Below the pieces are notes generated by a model. That model was not told the origin of the DNA, did not search any database, and saw nothing but the letters and a program-made list of their open reading frames with translations. This document shows, piece by piece, positions 38,950 through 50,760 of a stretch of DNA of 64,000 nt (the stretch's first letter is position 1; each line of letters opens with the position of its first letter). The DNA comes from Melastoma dodecandrum. Lineage: Eukaryota > Streptophyta > Magnoliopsida > Myrtales > Melastomataceae. Where the stretch lies: the NCBI GenBank assembly GCA_029817715.1, contig JARUPY010000059.1, positions 33,993 through 97,992 of the forward strand, written 5' to 3'. A program made the translations under genes and the position numbers.

Positions 38950-40000
38950 CAATGAGGAACCCCGCGCACTACTTACGCAAAGTTGTGCATCCCGCATGCT
39001 CCGAACCTTGGTGCTTCTGAACTTGCATTTTCCGAAGCCTAAATGATCTCCAAATGCTTCCCAAACCATTCAAAATTGAAGTTCGACATTTGACATTCGG
39101 GTCCCTTTCGTAGCAAAATGAGGAACCCCGCGCACAACTTACGCAAGGTTGTGCATCCCGCATGGTCCGAACCTTGGTGCTTCCGAACTTGCATTTTCCG
39201 AAGCCTAAATGATCCCCAAATGCTTCCCCAACTATTCAAAATTGGAGTTCTACATTTCACATTCGGGTCCCTTTCGTTGCACAATGAGGAACCCCGCGCA
39301 CAACTTACGCAAGGTTGTGCATCCCGCATGCTCCGAACCTTGGTGCTTCCGAACTTGCATTTTCCGAAGCCTAAATGATCCCCAAATGCTTCCCAAACTA
39401 TTCAAACTTGGAGTTCTACATTTGACATTCGGGTCACTTTCGTTGCACAATGAGGAACTCCGCGCACAACTTACGAAAAGTTGTGCATCCCGCATGTGCA
39501 TCCGGCATGCTCCGAACCTCGGTGCATCCGAACTTGCATTTTCCGAAGCCTAAATAATCCCCAAATGTTTCCCAAACTATTCAAAATTGGAGTTCTACAT
39601 TTGACATTCGGGTCCCTTTCCTTGCACAATGCAGAACCCCGCGCACAACTTACGCAAAGTTGTGCATCCCGCATGCTCCGAACCTTGGGGCTTCCGAACT
39701 TGCATTTTCCGAAGCCTAAATGATCCCCAAATGCTTCCCGAACTATTCAAAATTGGACTTGTACATTTGACATTCGGGTCACTTTTGTTGCACAATGAGA
39801 AACCCCGCGCATAACTTACGCAACGTTGTGCATCCCGCATGCTTCGAACCATGGTGCTTCCGAACTTGCATTTTCCGAATCCTAAATGATCCCCAAATGC
39901 TTCCCAAACTATTCAAAATTGGAGTTCTACAGTTGACATTCGGGTCCCTTTCGTTGCACAACGAGGAACCCCGCGCACAACTTACGAAAGTTGTGCATCC
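38950..40000 (+). repeat. Transition from type A to type B monomers
   Basis: Monomers here are irregular. They include a D-type GCACTACTT near 38966, TAGCAAAATG near 39112, the 179-bp unit at 39450, GCAGAACC near 39631, TGTACATTTGAC near 39760 and TTACGAAAGTTG near 39983. Such scrambled units separate the homogeneous type A block from the type B block. Confidence 0.65.
39450..39628 (+). repeat. Long monomer, 179 bp (13-bp duplication)
   Basis: GCATGTGCATCCGGCATGC near 39492-39510. The second copy has CCGG in place of CCCG. The unit is type B with GGGTCACTTTCG and TTACGAAAAG. Confidence 0.87.
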
Positions 40001-40637
40001 CGCATGCTCCGAACCTTGGTGCTTCCGAACTTGCATTTTTCGAAGCCTAAATGATCCCCAAATGTTTCCCAAACTATTCAAAATTGGAGTTCTACATTTG
40101 ACATTCGGGTCCCTTTCGTTGCACAATGAGGAACCCCGCGCACAACTTACGCAAAGTTGTGCATCCCGCATGCTCCGAACCTTGGTGCTTCCGAACTTGC
40201 ATTTTCCGAAGCCTAAATGATCCCCAAATGTTTCCCAAACTATTCAAAATTGGAGTTCTACATTTGACATTCGGGTCCCTTTCGTTGCACAATGAGGAAC
40301 CCCGCGCACAACTTACGGAAAATTGTGCATCCCGCATGCTCCGAACCTTGGTGCTTCCGAACATGCATTTTCCGAAGCCTAAATGATCCCCAAATGTTTC
40401 TCAAACTATTCAAAATTGGAGTTCTACATTTGACATTCGGGTCCCTTTCGTTGCACAATGAGGAACCCCGCGCACAACTTACGCAAAGTTGTGCATCCCG
40501 CATGCTCCGAACCTTGGTGCTTCCGAACTTGCATTTTCCGAAGCCTAAATGATCCCCAAATGTTTCCCAAACTATTCAAAATTGGAGTTCTACATTTGAC
40601 ATTCGGGTCCCTTTCGTTGCACAATGAGGAACCCCGC

Positions 40638-40660
40638 GCACAACTTACGCAAAGTTGTGC
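40638..40660 (+). repeat. Inverted repeat in type B monomer, 9-bp arms
   Basis: GCACAACTT (40638-40646) is the exact reverse complement of AAGTTGTGC (40652-40660), with a 5-base loop ACGCA. Type A has the same dyad with 7 perfect pairs. The 165-bp units reading CGCAAGTTG have 9 pairs with a 4-base loop. Confidence 0.75.
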
Positions 40661-40789
40661 ATCCCGCATGCTCCGAACCTTGGTGCTTCCGAACGTGCAT
40701 TTTCCGAAGCCTAAATGATCCCCAAATGTTTCCCAAACTATTCAAAATTGGAGTTCTACATTTGACATTCGGGTCCCTTTCGTTGCACA

Positions 40790-40944
40790 ATGAGGAACCC
40801 CGTGCACAACTTACGCAAAGTTGTGCATCCCGCATGCTCCGAACCTTGGTGCTTCCGAACTTGCATTTTCCGAAGCCTAAATGATCCCCTAATGTTTCCC
40901 AAACTATTCAAAATTGGAGTTCTAGATTTGACATTCGTTGCACA
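40790..40944 (+). repeat. Short monomer, 155 bp (11-bp deletion)
   Basis: The same 11-bp loss between TTCG copies as at 16686, here in a type B unit with CCCCTAATGTTTCC and CTAGATTTGAC. The background differs, so it may be an independent event. Confidence 0.85.
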
Positions 40945-41959
40945 ATGAGGAACCCCGCGCACAACTTACGCAAAGTTGTGCATCCCGCATGCTCCGAACC
41001 TTGGTGCTTCCGAACTTGCATTTTCCGAAGCCTAAATGATCCCCAAATGTTTCCCAAACTATTCAAAATTGGAGTTCTACATTTGACATTGGGGTCCCTT
41101 TCGTTGCACAATGAGGAACCCCGCGCACAACTTACGCAAAGTTGTGCATCCCGCATGCTCCGAACCTTGGTGCTTCCGAACTTGCATTTTCCGAAGCCTA
41201 AATGATCCCCAAATGTTTCCCAAACTATTCAAAATTGGAGTTCTACATTTGACATTCGGGTCCCTTTCGTTGCACAATGAGGAACCCCGCGCACAACTTA
41301 CGCAAAGTTGTGCATCCCGCATGCTCCGAACCTTGGTGCTTCCGAACTTGCATTTTCCAAAGCCTAAATGATCCCCAAATGTTTCCCAAACTATTCAAAA
41401 TTGGAGTTCTACATTTGACATTCGGGTCCCTTTCGTTGCACAATGAGGAACCCCGCGCACAACTTACGCAAAATTGTGCATCCCGCATGCTCCGAACCTT
41501 GGTGCTTCCGAACTTGCATTTTCCGGAGCCTAAATGATCCCCTAATATTTCCCAATCTATTCAAAATTGGAGTTCTACATTTGACATTCGGGTCCCTTTC
41601 GTTGCACAATGAGGAACCCCACGCACAACTTACGCAAAGTTGTGCATCCCGCATGCTCCGAACCTTGGTGCTTCCGAACTTGCATTTTCCGAAGCCTAAA
41701 TGATCCCCAAATGTTTCCCAAACTATTCAAAATTGGAGTTCTACATTTGACATTCGGGTCCCTTTCGTTGCACAATGAGGAACCCCGCGCACAACTTACG
41801 CAAAGTTGTGCATCCCGCATGCTCCGAACCTTGGTGCTTCCGAACTTGCATTTTCCGAAGCCTAAATGATCCCCAAATGTTTCCCAAACTATTCAAAATT
41901 GGAGTTCAACATTTGACATTCGGGTCCCTTTCGTTGCACAATGAGGAACCCCGTGCACA

Positions 41960-43600
41960 ACTAACCGAACGTTGTGCATCCCGCATGCTCCGAACCTTGG
42001 TGCTTCCGAACTTGCATTTTCCGAAGCCTAAATGATCCCCAAATGCTTCCCAAACTATTCAAAATTGGAGTTCTACATTTGACATTCGGGTCCCTTTCGT
42101 TGCACAATGAGGAACCCCGCGCACAACTTACGCAAGGTTGTGCATCCCGCATGCTACGAACGTTGGTGCTTCCGAACTTGCATTTTCCGAAGCCTAAATG
42201 ATCCCCAAATGCTTCCCAAACTATTCAAAATTGGAGTTCTACATTTGACATTCGGGTCCCTTTCGTTGCACAATGAGGAACCCCGCGCACTACTTACGCA
42301 AAGTTGTGCATCCCGCATGCTCCGAACCTTGATGCTTCCGAACTTGCATTTTCCGAAGCCTAAATGATCCCCAAATGCTTCCCAAACTATTCAAAATTGG
42401 AGTTCTACATTTGACATTCGGGTCCCTTTCGTTGCACAATGAGGAACCCCGCGCACAACTTACGCAAGGTTGTGCATCCCGCATGCTCCGAACCTTGGTG
42501 CTTCCGAACTTGCATTTTCCGAAGCCTAAATGATCCCCAAATGCTTCCCAAACAATTCAAAATTGGAGTTCTACATTTGACATTCGGGTCCCTTTCGTTG
42601 CACAATGAGGAACCCCGTGCACTACTTACGCAAAGTTGTGCATCCCGCATGCTCCGAACCTTGATGCTTCCGAACTTGCATTTTCCGAAGCCTAAATGAT
42701 CCCCAAATGCTTCCCAAACTATTCAAAATTGGAGTTCTACATTTGACATTCGGGTCCCTTTCGTTGCACAATGAGGAACCCCGCGCACTACTTACGCAAA
42801 GTTGTGCATCCCGCATGCTCCGAACCTTGGTGCTTCCGAACTTGCATTTTCCGAAGCCTAAATGATCCCCAAATGCTTCCCAAACTATTCAAAATTGGAG
42901 TTCTACATTTGACATTCGGGTCCCTTTCGTTGCACAATGAGGAACCCCGCGCACTACTTACGCAAAGTTGTGCATCCCGCATGCTCCGAACCTTGATGCT
43001 TCCGAACTTGCATTTTCCGAAGCCTAAATGATCCCCAAATGCTTCCCAAACTATTCAAAATTGGAGTTCTACATTTGACATTCGGGTCCCTTTCGTTGCA
43101 CAATGAGGAACCCCGCGCACTACTTACGCAAAGTTGTGCATCCCGCATGCTCCGAACCTTGGTGCTTCCGAACTTGCATTTTCCGAAGCCTAAATGATCC
43201 CCAAATGCTTCCCAAACTATTCAAAATTGGAGTTCTACATTTGACATTCGGGTCCCTTTCGTTGCACAATGAGGAACCCCGCGCACAACTTACGCAAGGT
43301 TGTGCATCCCGCATGCTCCGAACCTTGGTGCTTCCGAACTTGCATTTTCCGAAGCCTAAATGATCCCCAAATGCTTCCCAAACTATTCAAAATTGGAGTT
43401 CTACATTTGACATTCGGGTCCCTTTCGTTGCACAATGAGGAACCCCGCGCACTACTTACGCAAAGTTGTGCATCCCGCATGCTCCGAACCTTGGTGCTTC
43501 CGAACTTGCATTTTCCGAAGCCTAAATGATCCCCAAATGCTTCCCAAACTATTCAAAATTGGAGTTCTACATTTGACATTCGGGTCCCTTTCGTTGCACA
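41960..43600 (+). repeat. A/D dimer higher-order repeat (332 bp)
   Basis: D-type monomers (GCACTACTTACGCAAAG) lie near 42288, 42620, 42786, 42952, 43118 and 43450. CCTTGATGCTTCC alternates with CCTTGGTGCTTCC: the GATG form is near 42330, 42662 and 42994, each 332 bp apart. The combination defines a two-monomer higher-order repeat of at least three copies. Confidence 0.8.
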
Positions 43601-44760
43601 ATGAGGAACCCCGCGCACAACTTTCGCAACGTTGTGCATCCCGCATGCTCCGAACCTTGGGGCTTCCGAACTTGCATTTTCCGAATCCTAAATGATCCCC
43701 AAGTGTTTCCCAAACTATTCAAAATTGGAGTTCTACATTTGACATTCGGGTCCCTTTCGTTGCACAATGAGGAACCCCGCGCACAACTTACGCAAGGTTG
43801 TGCATCCCGCATGCTCCGAACCTTGGTGCTTCCGAACTTGCATTTTCCGAAGCCTAAATGATCCCCAAATGCTTCCCAAACTATTCAAAATTGGAGTTCT
43901 ACATTTGACATTCGGGTCCCAATCGTTGCACAATGAGGAACCCCGCGCACAACTTACGCAAAGTTGTGCATCCCGCATGCTCCGAACCTTGGTGCTTCCG
44001 AACTTGCATTTTCCGAAGCCTAAATGATCCCCAAATGTTTCCCAAACTATTCAAAATTGGAGTTCTACATTTGACATTCGGGTCCCTTTCGTTGCACAAT
44101 GAGGAACCCCGCGCACAACTTACGCAAAGTTGTGCATCCCGCATGCTCCGAACCTTGGTGCTTCCGAACTTGCATTTTCCGAAGCCTAAATGATCCCCAA
44201 ATGTTTAACAAACTATTCAAAATTGGAGTTCTACATTTGACATTCGGGTCCCAGTTGCACAATGAGGAACCCCGCACACAACTTACCAAAGTTGTGCATC
44301 CCGCATGCTCCGAACCTTGGTGCTTCCGAACTTGCCTTTTCCGAAGCCTAAATGATACCCAAATGTTTACCAAAGTATTCAAAATTGGAGTTCTACATTT
44401 GACATTCGGGTCCCTTTCGTTGCACAATGAGGAACCCCGCGCACAACTTACGCAAGTTGTGCATCCCGCATGCTCCGAACCTTGGTGCTTCCGAACTTGC
44501 ATTATCCGAAGCCTAAATGATCCCAAAATGCTTCCCAAACTATTCAAAATTGGAGTTCTACATTTGACATTCGGGTCCCTTTCGTTACACAATGAGGAAC
44601 CACGCGCACAACTTACGCAAAGTTGTGCATCCCGCATGCTCCGAACCTTGGGGCTTCCGACATGCATTTTCCGAAGCCTAAATGATCCCCAAATGCTTCC
44701 CAAACTATTCAAAATTGGAGTTCTACATTTGACATTCGGGTCCCTTTCGTTGCACAATGA
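43600..44760 (+). repeat. Mixed B/C monomers with several short units
   Basis: Subtypes change nearly every monomer here. TCCCAATCG lies near 43917, GTTTAACAAAC near 44203 and a short TCCCAGTTGCAC unit (163 bp) near 44250. Several units are 165 bp through loss of one base (TTACCAAAG, CGCAAGTTG, TTCCGACATGC). TTGCCTTTTCC with GATACCC near 44333-44358 links this zone to the diverged monomers at 52-53 kb. Confidence 0.7.
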
Positions 44761-45752
44761 GGAACCCCGCGCACAACTTACACAACGTTGTGCATCCCGC
44801 ATGCTCCGAACCTTGGTGCTTCCGAACTTGCATTTTCCGAAGCCTAAATGATCCCCAAATGCTTCCCAAACTATTCAAAATTGGAGTTCTACATTTGACA
44901 TTCGGGTCCCTTTCGTTGCACAATGAGGAACCCCGCGCACTACTTACGCAAAGTTGTGCATCCCGCATGCTCCGAACCTTGGTGCTTCCGAACTTGCATT
45001 TTCCGAAGCCTAAATGATCCCCAAATGCTTCCCAAACTATTCAAAATTGGAGTTCTACATTTGACATTCGGGTCCCTTTCGTTGCACAATGAGGAACCCC
45101 GCGCACAACTTACGCAAAGTTGTGCATCCCGCATGCTCCGAACCTTGGTGCTTCCGAACTTGCATTTTCCGAAGCCTAAATGATCCCCAAATGCTTCCCA
45201 AACTATTCAAAATTGGAGTTCTACATTTGACATTCGGGTCCCTTTCGTTGCACAATGAGGAACCCCGCGCACTACTTACGCAAAGTTGTGCATCCCGCAT
45301 GCTCCGAACCTTGGTGCTTCCGAACTTGCATTTTCCGAAGCCTAAATGATCCCCAAATGCTTCCCAAACTATTCAAAATTGGAGTTCTACATTTGACATT
45401 CGGGTCCCTTTCGTTGCACAATGAGGAACCCCGCGCACTACTTACGCAAAGTTGTGCATCCCGCATGCTCCGAACCTTGGTGCTTCCGAACTTGCATTTT
45501 CCGAAGCCTAAATGATCCCCAAATGCTTCCCAAACTATTCAAAATTGGAGTTCTACATTTGACATTCGGGTCCCTTTCGTTGCACAATGAGGAACCCCGC
45601 GCACTACTTACGCAAAGTTGTGCATCCCGCATGCTCCGAACCTTGGTGCTTCCGAACTTGCATTTTCCGAAGCCTAAATGATCCCCAAATGCTTCCCAAA
45701 CTATTCAAAATTGGAGTTCTACATTTGACATTCGGGTCCCTTTCGTTGCACA
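44760..45752 (+). repeat. D-rich block
   Basis: GCACTACTTACGCAAAG units lie near 44937, 45270, 45436 and 45602, the last three in direct succession. All have GCTTCCC near monomer base 25 and CCTTGGTGC. Neighbouring units are otherwise almost identical, pointing to recent local copying. Confidence 0.78.
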
Positions 45753-45931
45753 ATGAGGAACCCCGCGCACAACGTACGAAAAGTTGTGCATCCCGCATGT
45801 GCATCCGGCGTGCTCCGAAACTTGGTGCTTCCGAACTTCCATTTTCCGAAGCCTAAATAATCCCCAAATGTTTCCCAAACTATTCAAAATTGGAGTTCTA
45901 CGTTTGACATTCGGGTCGCAATCGTTGCACA
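45753..45931 (+). repeat. Long monomer, 179 bp (13-bp duplication)
   Basis: GCATGTGCATCCGGCGTGC near 45795-45813. It shares CCGG with the 39450 unit and GGCGTGCTCCGAAACTTGG with the 48089 unit, which suggests common descent. Confidence 0.87.
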
Positions 45932-47510
45932 ATGAGGAACCCCGCGCACAACTTACGCAAAGTTGTGCATCCCGCATGCTCCGAACCTTGGTGCTTCCGA
46001 ACTTGCATTTTTCGAAGCCTAAATGATCCCCAAATGCTTCCCAAACTATTCAAAATTGGAGTTCTACATTTGACATTCGGGTCCCTTTCGTTGCACAATG
46101 TGGAACCCCGCGCACAACTTACGCAAAGTTGTGCATCCCGCATGCTCCGAACCTTGGTGCTTCCGAACTTGCATTTTCCGAAGCCTAAATGATCCCCAAA
46201 TGCTTCCCAAACTATTCAAAATTGGAGTTCTACATTTGACATTCGGGTCCCTTTCATTGCACAATGAGGTACCCCGCGCACAACTTACGAAAGTTGTGCA
46301 TCCCGCATGCTCCGAACCTTGGTGCTTTCGAACTTGCATTTTTCGAAGCCTAAATGATCCCCAAATGCTTCCCAAACTATTCAAAATTGGAGTTCTACAT
46401 TTGACATTCGGGTCCCTTTCGTTGCACAATGAGGAACCCCGCGCACAACTTACGCAAAGTTGTGCATCCCGCATGCTCCGAACCTTGGTGCTTCCGAACT
46501 TGCATTTTCCGAAGCCTAAATGATCCCCAAATGCTTCCCAAACTATTCAAAATTGGAGTTCTACATTTGACATTCGGGTCCCTTTCGTTGCACAATGAGG
46601 AACCCCGCGCACAACTTACGCAAGATTGTGCATCCCGCATGCTCCGAACCTTGGTGCTTCCGAACTTGCATTTTCCGAAGCCTAAATGATCCCCAAATGC
46701 TTCCCAAACTATTCAAAATTGGAGTTCTACATTTGACATTCGGGTCCCTTTCGTTGCACAATGAGGAACCCCGCAAATAACTTACGCAAAGTTGTGCATC
46801 CCGCATGCTCCGAACCTTGGTGCTTCCGAACTTGCATTTTCCGAAGCCTAAATGATCCCCAAATGCTTCCCAAACCATTCAAAATTGGAGTTCTACATTT
46901 GACATTCGGGTCCCTTTCGTTGCACATTGAGGAACCCCGCGCACAACTTACGCAAAGTTGTGCATCCCGCATGCTCCGAACCTTGGTGCTTCCGAACTTG
47001 CATTTTCCGAAGCCTAAATGATCCCCAAATGCTTCCCAAACTATTCAAAATTGGAGTTCTACATTTGACATTCGGGTCTCTTTCGTTGCACAATGAGGAA
47101 CCCCGCGCACAACTTACGAAAAATTGTGCATCCCGCATGCTCCGAACCTTGGTGCTTCCGAACTTGCATTTTCCGAAGCCTAAATGATCCCCAAATGCTT
47201 CCCAAACTATTCAAAATTGGAGTTCTACATTTGACATTCGGGTCCCTTTCGTTGCACAATGAGGAACCCCGCGCACTACTTACGCAAAGTTGTGCATCCC
47301 GCATGCTCCGAACCTTGCTGCTTCCGAACTTGCATTTTCCGAAGCCTAAATGATCCCCAAATGCTTCCCAAACTATTCAAAATTGGAGTTCTACATTTGA
47401 CATTCGGGTCCCTTTCGTTGCACAATGAGGAACCCCGCGCACAACTTATGCAAAGTTGTGCATCCCGCATGCTCCGAACCTTGGTGCTTCCGAACTTGCA
47501 TTTTCCGAAG
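45932..47510 (+). repeat. Recombinant A/B-type monomers
   Basis: Units combine the type A GCTTCCC with the type B GCAAAGTT. These markers are otherwise mostly separate, in type A (GCTTCCC with GCAAGGTT) and type B (GTTTCCC with GCAAAGTT). The same combination recurs near 51.2-51.4, 57.5 and 61.7-62.0 kb. It fits exchange within a monomer between bases 25 and 112. Confidence 0.7.
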
Positions 47511-48088
47511 CCTAAATGATCCCCAAATGTTTCCCAAACTATTCAAAATTGGAGTTCAACATTTTACATTCGGGTCCCTTTCGTTGCACAATGAGGAACC
47601 CCGCGCACAACTTATGGAAAGTTGTGCATCCCGCATGCTCCGAACCTTGGTGCATCCGAACTTGCATTTTCCGAAGCCTAAATGATCCCCAAATGTTTCC
47701 CAAACTATTCAAAATTGGAGTTCAACATTTTACATTCGGGTCCCTTTCGTTGCACAATGAGGAACCCCGCGCACAACTTACGCAAAGTTGTGCATCCCGC
47801 ATGCTCCGAACCTTGGTGCTTCCGAACTTGCATTTTTCGAAGCCAAAATGATCCCCAAATGCTTCCCAAACTATTCAAAATTGGAGTTCAACATTTTACA
47901 ATCGGGTCCCGTTCGTTGCACAATTTGGAACCCCGTGCACAACTTACGCAAAGTTGTGCATCCCGCATGCTCCGAACCTTGCTGCTTCCGAACTTGCATT
48001 TTCCGAAGCCTAAATGATCCCCAAATGTTTAACAAACTATTCAAAATTGGAGTTCTACATTTGACATTCGGGTCACTTTCGTTGCACA

Positions 48089-48267
48089 ATGAGGAACCCC
48101 GCGCACAACTTACGAAAAGTTGTGCATCCCGCATGTGCATCCGGCGTGCTCCGAAACTTGGTGCTTCCGAACTTCCATTTTCCGAAGCCTAAATAATCCC
48201 CAAATGTTTAACAAACTATTCAAACTTGGAGTTCTACATTCGACATTCGGGTCACTTTCGTTGCACA
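48089..48267 (+). repeat. Long monomer, 179 bp (13-bp duplication)
   Basis: GCATGTGCATCCGGCGTGC starts at 48131. The unit has TTACGAAAAG before the insertion and GAACTTCCATTTTCC after it, both as in 45753. Confidence 0.87.
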
Positions 48268-48446
48268 ATAAGGAACCCCGCGCACAACTTACGAAAAGTT
48301 GTGCATCCCGCATGTGCATCCGGCATGCTCCGAAACTTGGTGCTTCTGAACTTGCATTTTTCGAAGCCTAATTGATCCCCAAATATTTCCCAAACTATTT
48401 AAAATTGGAGTTCTACATTTGACATTCGGGTCCCAATCGTTGCACA
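48268..48446 (+). repeat. Long monomer, 179 bp (13-bp duplication)
   Basis: GCATGTGCATCCGGCATGC starts at 48310, exactly 179 bp after the previous copy. Two long units in succession show that the expanded form was itself amplified. The landmark ATGAGG is ATAAGG here. Confidence 0.87.
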
Positions 48447-49119
48447 ATGAGGAACCCCGCGCACAACTTACGCAAAGTTGTGCATCCCGCATGCTCCGAA
48501 CCTTGGTGCTTCCGAACTTGCATTTTTCGAAACCTAAATGATCCCCAAATGTTTAACAAACTATTCAAAATTGGAGTTCTACATTTGACATTCGGGTCCC
48601 TTCCGTTGCACAATGTTGATCCCCGCGCACAACTTACGCAAAGTTGTGCATCCCGCATGCCCCGAACCTTGGTGCTTCCGAACTTGCATTTTCCGAAGCC
48701 TAAATGATCCCCAAATGTTTCCCAAACTATTCAAAATTGGAGTTCAACATTTTACATTCGGGTCCCTTTCGTTGCGCAATGAGGAACCCCGCGCACAACT
48801 TATGGAAAGTTGTGCATCCCGCATGCTCCGAACCTTGGTGCATCCGAACTTGCATTTTCCGAAGCCTAAATGATCCCCAAATGTTTAACAAACTATTCAA
48901 AATTGGAGTTCTACATTTGACATTCGGGTCCCTTTCGTTGCACAATGAGGAACCCCGCGCACAACTTACGCAAAGTTGTGCATCCCGCATGCTCCGAACC
49001 TTGGTGCTTCCGAACTTGCATTTTCCGAAGCCTAAATGATCCCCAAATGTTTAACAAACTATTCAAAATTGGAGTTCTACATTTGACATTCGGGTCCCAA
49101 TCGTTGCACAATGAGGAAC

Positions 49120-50760
49120 CCCGCGCACAACTTACGAAAAATTGTGCATCACGCAAGCTCCGAACCTTAGTGCTTCCGAACATGCATTTTCCGAAGCATA
49201 AATGATCCCCAAATGTTTATCAAATGATTCTAAATTGGAGTTCTACATTTGACATTCGGGTCACTTTCGTTGCACAATGAGGAACCCCGCGCACAACTTA
49301 CGAAAAGTTGTGCATCCCGCATGCTCCGAACCTTGGTGCTTCTGAACTTGCATTTTCCGAAGCCTAAATGATCCCCAAATGTTTCCCAAACTATTCAAAA
49401 TTGGAGTTCTACATTTGACATTCGGGTCCCAATCGTTGCACAATGAGGAACCCCGCGCACAACTTACGCAAAGTTGTGCATCCCGCATGCTCCGAACCTT
49501 GGTGCTTCCGAACTTGCATTTTCCGAAGCCAAAATGATCCCCAAATGCTTCCCAAACTATTCAAAATTGGAGTTCTACATTTGACATTCGGGTCCCTTTC
49601 GTTGCACAATGAGGAACCCCGCGCACAACTTACGCAAAGTTGTGCATCCCGCATGCTCCGAACCTTGGTGCTTCCGAACTTGCATTTTCCGAAGCCTAAA
49701 TGATCCCCAAATGTTTCCCAAACTATTCAAAATTGGAGTTCTACATTTGACATTCGGGTCCCAATCGTTGCACAATGAGGAACCCCGCGCACAACTTACG
49801 GAAAATTGTGCATCCCGCATGCTCCGAACCTTGGTGCTTCCGAACTTGCATTTTCCGAAGCCTAAATGATCCCCAAATGTTTAACAAACTATTCAAAATT
49901 GGAGTTCCACATTTGACGTTCGGGTCACTTTCGTTGCACAATGAGGAACCCCGCGCACAAGTTACGAAAACTTGTGCATCCCGCATGCTCCGAACCTTGG
50001 TGCTTCTGAACATGCATTTTCCGAAGCCTAAATGATCCCCAAATGTTTCCCAAACTATTCAAAATTGGAGTTCTACATTTGACATTCGGGTCCCTTTCGT
50101 TGCACAATGAGGAACCCCGCGCACAACTTACGCAAAGTTGTGCATCCCGCATGCTCCGAACCTTGGTGCTTCCGAACTTGCATTTTCCGAAGCTTAAATG
50201 ATGCCCAAATGCTTCCTCAACTATTCAAAATTAGACTTCTACGTTTGACATTCGGGTCCCTTTCGTTGCACAATGAGGAACCCCGCGCACAACTTACGAA
50301 AAATTGTGCATCACGCAAGCTCCGAACCTTAGTGCTTCCGAACATGCATTTTCCGAAGCCTAAATGATCCCCAAATGTTTAACAAACTATTCAAAATTGG
50401 AGTTCTACATTTGACATTCGGGTCACCTTCGTTGCACAATGAGGAACCCCGCGCACAACTTACGAAAAGTTGTGCATCCCGCATGCTCCGAACCTTGCTG
50501 CTTCTGAACTTGCATTTTCCGAAGCCTAAATGATCCCCAAATGTTTAACAAACTATTCAAAATTGGAGTTCTACATTTGACATTCGGGTCCCAATCGTTG
50601 CACAATGAGGAACCCCGCGCACAACTTACCCAAAGTTGTGCATCCCGCATGCTCCGAACCTTGGTGCTTCCGAACTTGCATTTTCCGAAGCCAAAATGAT
50701 CCCCAAATGTTTGACAAACTATTCAAAATTGGAGTTCTATAGTTGATATTCGGGTCAGTT
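49120..50760 (+). repeat. Seven-monomer higher-order repeat, 1162 bp
   Basis: Four rare markers recur at exactly 1162 bp (7 x 166). They are ATTGTGCATCACGCAAGC (49141 and 50303), the TCAC of GGGTCAC (49261 and 50423), GTCCCAATCG (49426 and 50588) and GCCAAAATGATCC (about 49529 and 50691). Order and spacing are kept across the copies, so this is a block duplication and not chance sharing. Confidence 0.85.

Larger units (their letters stand above)
4600..38950 (+). repeat. Long type A block (about 207 monomers)
   Basis: Nearly every unit has GCTTCCC, TCCCTTTCG, GCACAACTT and GCAAGGTT. Differences between neighbours are mostly a few substitutions. Recurrent minor variants are TTTTTCGAAG versus TTTTCCGAAG, TCGTTTGCAC (+1 base), GATCTCC, and CATGCTCCGTACC. 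This is the most homogeneous large domain in the window and the best candidate for recent amplification. Confidence 0.85.
40000..41960 (+). repeat. Type B block (about 12 monomers)
   Basis: Units carry GTTTCCCAAAC near monomer base 25 and GCAAAGTTGTGC near base 112. Scattered changes include GTTTCTCAAAC near 40397, CCCCTAATGTTTCC near 40886 and CCCCTAATATTTCC near 41530. One 155-bp deletion monomer lies at 40790. Confidence 0.8.
47553..48890 (+). repeat. Seven-monomer duplication, offset 1188 bp
   Basis: The monomer with TTCAACATTTTACATTC, CTTATGGAAAG and GGTGCATCCG at about 47553-47690 is repeated at about 48741-48880. The offset of 1188 bp equals seven 166-bp units plus the two 13-bp insertions lying between them (7 x 166 + 26). 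TTCAACATTTTACA also occurs near 47721 and 47887. Confidence 0.75.
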
